The position numbers were made by a program, and so were the translations under genes. Below are positions 61,804-64,000 of a stretch of DNA of 64,000 bases, piece by piece. The notes beneath the pieces are model-generated. The model ran no database searches, was not told the origin of the DNA, and saw nothing but the letters and a program-made list of their open reading frames with translations. Source of the DNA: Tritonibacter horizontis (GTDB lineage: Bacteria; Pseudomonadota; Alphaproteobacteria; Rhodobacterales; Rhodobacteraceae). Each line of letters starts with the position of its first letter. Positions within the stretch are counted from its first letter, which is position 1. Location: the NCBI RefSeq assembly GCF_001518015.1, contig NZ_LPUY01000012.1:124001-188000 (forward strand). Direction: 5' to 3'.

Positions 61804-64000
61804 GCTTTGAAAGACGGGCGCACAAGGCCGGTTTCGCCGATACACTCGTCGCGCGGCCGATTTTCGGGATCGTCCTGAACCTATTGATCATCATCGCCGG
61901 TCTCGCAGCACTCACCAGTGTTGATATCCGCGAAATGCCTGATGTGGACCGGCCGGTCCTGTCAGTGCGCACCACCTATGAAGGGGCCGTGGCCAGCACG
62001 GTGGACACCGAAGTCACCCAGGTGCTCGAGGATGCGTTGAGTGCGCTAGAAGGCATGTCCTATATTGAATCGACCTCCAGCACGGGGTCGAGCCGTATCA
62101 CCATTGATCTCTCCGATGGCACCGATGTCGACATCGCCGCCAACGAGGCGCGCGAGATCGTTTCGAGCACCCTGCGCTCGCTGCCCGACGATATCGATGA
62201 CCCGACCGTGACCAAGAGTGACAGCAACGCCGACGCGATCATTCGCCTCGCCCTTCTGGGCAATGCCAGCCTGGACGAGCTGACCCAGATTGCGGAAGAA
62301 GCGGTCTATGAGCGCCTCTCGCTGATCGATGGCATCGCCGAGGTGACCGTACGCGGCAACCGCGCCAATGAATTCCGCGTGGCCGCGAACCTGCCCAACC
62401 TGTTGAGCCGCGGCCTGACCGTTTTTGATCTTTCCTCCGCATTGTCCCAACTGCGTGATGACACCGCGCTGGGTTCCCTGTCGACGGAGTCGCAGACCAT
62501 GTCACTGCGGGTCGGCAACGAAAATGTCACCGTCGAGACCATCAACCTGCTGCCGATCAACGACACGACCCAGGTTGCAGACGTGGCTTTCGTCCAGCTC
62601 ATCCCCGAAGAATCCAGCGTCTACACCCGCGTGAACGGTGAAACCGCCGTTGGCCTGGATATTACCCGCCAATCCGTTGGCAACACACTGGAGATCTCCC
62701 GCGATGTGGAAATCGCGGTTGCGGAATTGCGCAGCCAGCTTCCCACCGGCGTCCAGCTGCTGGTGACCTCGAATGACGGGATCTTCATCGAAGGGTCGAT
62801 CAACGAGGTGGTGAAGTCGATCCTCATGGCCACCGCCATCGTGATCGCCGTGATTTTCCTGTTCCTGCGCTCGCCCCGTGCGACGCTCATTCCTGCCGTG
62901 ACCATTCCAGTGGCGCTGATCGGCACGCTGGCAGCGATCTGGCTCACCGGCTTCTCGGTCAACACCATAAGCCTTCTGGCGTTGGTTCTGGCCACCGGCA
63001 TGGTTGTGGACGATGCGATCGTCGTGATCGAGAACATCGTGCGCAAACGCAAATCCGGCATGGGCGCATTTGCCGCCGCCGCCGCCGGCACCAACGAAGT
63101 GTTCTTTGCCGTCATCTCAACCACGGCCACCTTGGCTGCCGTTTTCATTCCGATCTCGTTCCTGCCCGGTCAGGCCGGTGGTGTGTTTGCGGAATTTGGC
63201 TTCGTGCTGGCCTTTGCGGTGACCCTGTCGTCGGTCACCGCGCTGACGCTGGCCCCGGTATTGGCGGCGCTGCTTGATCCGGGCAAGGCGCAGGCTCAGG
63301 CCAATGAAAGCAAACCCGGTGCCCTCGCCCAAGGTTTTGACAAGGTGATGGATTTTGCCATCCGCACGCCGCTGCTCGCGCTCTCCGTGGCCATCGGCTT
63401 TGCCATAATCGCTTTGGGCGCGGCAGCAACCTTGCCCTCCGCCATCACCCCCGAGGAAGATCGCGGCTTCTTTCTGGTGCAGGCGCGCGGGGCGTCGGAC
63501 ACCACCGTCGACTACCTCGACAGCCAAGTTCTGCTGATCGAAGACATCCTCGCGCCTTACCTGGAAAGCGGCGAAATCGCTGCGGTGCAGAGCATCATCG
63601 GTGTTGGCGGCGGCACCCGTGCCTTCATTGTCGTGCGTCTGCCGGATTGGGCCGCGCGCGACTTCACACAACAGGAACTGATCGGTGAGATCAGCAGCCA
63701 GCTGTCCTCCGTCCCCGGTGTGCAGGTCAGCGCGCGCTCCACCAATAGCCTCAACATCCGTGGCGCGGGGAGCGGGCTGGGCGTTGCGGTCACTGGAACC
63801 AACCTTGCCAACATGACAGAGGCGGCGGGCAATCTGGTTGCTGCCATGTCTCAGGACGACACCTTCCTGAACCCGCAGCTCTCCAATAACTCCGTCAACG
63901 CAGAACTTGAAGTTACCGTTGACACCGCTGCGGCAAGTGCCATGGGCCTGAATAGCGCCGAGGTCACGGCTCTTGTCCGTGCCCTGGTGCAAGGCAACGT
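61800..64000 (+). CDS. RND efflux inner-membrane pump, 3' truncated by window
   Basis: The frame is open from ATG 61800 to the end of the window, about 733 residues of a roughly 1000-residue HAE1-family pump. ADTLVARPIFGIVLNLLIII opens the first helix, MPDVDRPVLSVRTTYEGAV is the pore-entry region, and GMVVDDAIVVIENIVRKRKS carries the proton-relay aspartates in helix 4. It exports drugs or other hydrophobic compounds with the adaptor upstream. No outer-membrane factor is visible within the window. Confidence 0.9.
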   Translation, partial: MSFERRAHKAGFADTLVARPIFGIVLNLLIIIAGLAALTSVDIREMPDVDRPVLSVRTTYEGAVASTVDTEVTQVLEDALSALEGMSYIESTSSTGSSRITIDLSDGTDVDIAANEAREIVSSTLRSLPDDIDDPTVTKSDSNADAIIRLALLGNASLDELTQIAEEAVYERLSLIDGIAEVTVRGNRANEFRVAANLPNLLSRGLTVFDLSSALSQLRDDTALGSLSTESQTMSLRVGNENVTVETINLLPINDTTQVADVAFVQLIPEESSVYTRVNGETAVGLDITRQSVGNTLEISRDVEIAVAELRSQLPTGVQLLVTSNDGIFIEGSINEVVKSILMATAIVIAVIFLFLRSPRATLIPAVTIPVALIGTLAAIWLTGFSVNTISLLALVLATGMVVDDAIVVIENIVRKRKSGMGAFAAAAAGTNEVFFAVISTTATLAAVFIPISFLPGQAGGVFAEFGFVLAFAVTLSSVTALTLAPVLAALLDPGKAQAQANESKPGALAQGFDKVMDFAIRTPLLALSVAIGFAIIALGAAATLPSAITPEEDRGFFLVQARGASDTTVDYLDSQVLLIEDILAPYLESGEIAAVQSIIGVGGGTRAFIVVRLPDWAARDFTQQELIGEISSQLSSVPGVQVSARSTNSLNIRGAGSGLGVAVTGTNLANMTEAAGNLVAAMSQDDTFLNPQLSNNSVNAELEVTVDTAAASAMGLNSAEVTALVRALVQGN

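Noticed and set aside
1-64000. CRISPR arrays, tRNA, rRNA or prophage modules
   Set aside because: No regularly spaced direct repeats, cloverleaf-like genes or phage structural genes were seen. The only integrase is a fragment.

Overview
The window looks like a GC-rich (about 60%) chromosome or large replicon of a marine-type alphaproteobacterium, most likely a Rhodobacteraceae/Roseobacter-group organism. The basis is gene content only: FadR-type regulators beside small catabolic operons, many ABC transporters, ECF42/DGPF, ExoD and IS5/IS1182/IS3 elements. No rRNA, tRNA or CRISPR array was seen.

Layout. (1) 1-4551: sugar-acid catabolism resembling the D-apionate pathway. It has a truncated upstream gene, a FadR-type regulator, a 6PGDH-like oxidoisomerase (apnO-like), a DUF1537 kinase (oiaK-like) and a RuBisCO-like protein (oiaX/oiaT-like). 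(2) 4644-10164: two divergent operons for a surface sugar or glycan (methyltransferase, two glycosyltransferases, FAD oxidoreductase, epimerase, sugar isomerase-like). Three of the genes carry a single in-frame stop, and the fourth has no obvious start codon. (3) 10312-16119: hydantoinase, class V PLP enzyme and a polar amino-acid ABC transporter, with a divergent GntR regulator. (4) 16339-20524: helical-repeat orphan, YoeB/YefM, methyltransferase, DHA2 efflux pump and a divergent Rrf2-type regulator. (5) 20615-25583: allantoinase-like deacetylase, NTF2-like protein, NMT1-type ABC importer and TetR regulator. (6) 26083-32154: complete ribose operon rbsBACDK-rbsR with a perfect LacI-family operator. 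(7) 32297-38602: AraF/RbsC-type sugar transporter, galactonate-dehydratase-like enolase, SDR and GntR regulator; the transporter ATPase gene is split by TAG. (8) 39224-41250: MAPEG, DGPF and ECF sigma. (9) 41658-43865: decay zone with a broken PrlF/YhaV toxin-antitoxin pair and a CoxB remnant joined to a beheaded APC permease. (10) 44383-49193: stress and envelope block (PRC-barrel, SDR, DUF3008, BON, ExoD). (11) 49395-55958: insertion-sequence graveyard around a GAF histidine kinase, then a ParD-like antitoxin and an integrase fragment joined to a PhnE fragment. (12) 56002-59888: arsenic operon arsR / acr3-arsC-arsH-MFS. (13) 60070-64000: cytochrome b561 and an RND efflux pair running off the window.

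The main unusual signal is decay. At least seven reading frames are interrupted by one in-frame nonsense codon while homology-like sequence continues in the same frame, and three or four loci are deletion fusions. All three stop types occur and most other genes are intact, so codon reassignment is not a good explanation. Recent pseudogenisation or sequence error is more likely. No clearly new defence or mobile system was found. The most biochemically interesting intact unit is the RuBisCO-like-protein apionate cluster.
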